DNA from: an uncultured Oscillospiraceae bacterium
GTDB lineage: Bacteria > Bacillota > Clostridia > Oscillospirales > Acutalibacteraceae
Length of the DNA: 5,563 bases
Direction: 5' to 3'
Assembly: GCA_902492455.1 (NCBI GenBank)
Contig: CABULH010000044.1
Coordinates: forward strand, 1-5,563
Position numbers and translations under genes: made by a program. The notes beneath the pieces were generated by a model. The model was not told the origin of the DNA and made no database searches. It saw nothing but the letters and a program-made list of their open reading frames with translations. Positions 5,075 to 5,563 of this stretch are shown one piece after another; the stretch's first letter is position 1, and each line of letters begins with the position of its first letter.

Positions 5075-5562
5075 CTTTTTCCCTCCTCTGTGTTTAGTTC
5101 TCCAAACGATGGGTAAGCAGTTATGATGTCTGATGTGTTATCCATTACAATAATAGTAATAAAATTCATCTCTTTACCAGTATTTCTATAACCACTTTCA
5201 TATCCAGCATTTTTCATAGGAATATGATAAATTTTAGCCCCCATACCATCATCAATCGGGGTAACGTTTCCTCTGTTTTTCCACGCTGCCTCAACCATCG
5301 TTTGGGGATCACCATTAAATACACCATGTGATGCTCTTTCAGGCATTGGAACCGCGTGTCTCTGCAAATGCTTCAATCGAGTTTCACCAGACTTGCTGAC
5401 AATCTTGTTCCAATCGAGCTTGTCAGCAGATTCGTCGGTTTGGTGATTGACGGTCGCTTCCAACTCTACATTGCTATATCCTTCTTCCCCATCCCCCAAC
5501 GCCTGGGTATACAGCTTTTCGGCTTGGATCAGGGATTCATCGGGGGATTCGGCGGAACGGAG
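5071..5562 (-). CDS. C-terminal part of a larger protein ending in a nuclease-toxin-like domain (partial, 5' end outside window)
   Basis: The frame is open to the right edge; 163 C-terminal residues are visible. Residues 1-30 (AESPDESLIQAEKLYTQALG) look like the end of a carrier protein. From about residue 48 a compact domain follows: DWNKIVSKSGETRLKHLQRH, HGVFNGDP, EAAWKNRG, IYHIPMKNAGYESGY and finally ITIIV...DIITAYPSFG. The pattern GETR..H...H, HGVF and a final ITAYP resembles C-terminal toxin domains of LXG/WXG, Cdi and phage MuF-linked polymorphic toxins, probably RNases of the BECR/EndoU-like group. Candidate catalytic residues are H65, H69 and H79 with S/T144-148 and Y150. This comparison is from memory. 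A TTG at 5499 could be read as a start but has no ribosome binding site. The gene directly downstream overlaps it by four bases and is the probable immunity gene. Carrier identity cannot be told from this window. Confidence 0.75.
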   Translation of the reverse strand, partial: LRSAESPDESLIQAEKLYTQALGDGEEGYSNVELEATVNHQTDESADKLDWNKIVSKSGETRLKHLQRHAVPMPERASHGVFNGDPQTMVEAAWKNRGNVTPIDDGMGAKIYHIPMKNAGYESGYRNTGKEMNFITIIVMDNTSDIITAYPSFGELNTEEGKR

Positions 5563-5563
5563 C

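Overview
This window looks like part of a prophage, or a phage-derived region, in a Gram-positive anaerobe, probably of the class Clostridia (an Oscillospiraceae or Lachnospiraceae-like host). The taxonomic guess is inference. It rests on strong AGGAG/GGAGG ribosome binding sites, GC-rich tail-gene codons next to AT-rich accessory genes, a Firmicutes-phage style tail/baseplate protein, and a protein of the type usually annotated 'putative immunity protein' (Imm-5-like).

Layout. Positions 1-2871 (minus strand) hold the first 957 codons of a large phage tail/baseplate protein that runs off the left edge. It has an N-terminal baseplate-like domain, an Ala-rich helix, a short collagen-like Gly-X-Y stretch, and then two tandem copies of a receptor-binding-type module. 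Its leader (about 2893-2987) can fold on the minus strand into a branched structure followed by a terminator-like hairpin. Positions 3056-3598 (plus strand) hold a divergent, apparently complete Imm-5-like gene with its own promoter. Positions 3599-4834 show no convincing gene. This gap contains at least five near-identical 17-bp palindromes plus two degenerate copies, one perfect 45-bp palindrome, a 12-bp palindrome and two strong bidirectional terminators. Positions 4835-5562 (minus strand) hold a two-gene unit joined by a 4-base GTGA overlap: the C-terminal end of a larger protein that ends in a nuclease-toxin-like domain, then a 79-residue zinc-ribbon protein that by position is the likely immunity partner.

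How it may fit together. The right end resembles a polymorphic toxin/immunity pair whose AT-rich toxin tip is attached to a GC-richer carrier that lies mostly outside the window. The Imm-5-like gene is a second candidate immunity or cargo ('moron') gene with no adjacent toxin. The tail gene is in the same orientation as the toxin operon but separated from it by terminators and the palindrome-rich spacer, so the two are probably transcribed independently. The most unusual part is the 1.2-kb spacer with its 17-bp palindrome series; its function is not known to me.
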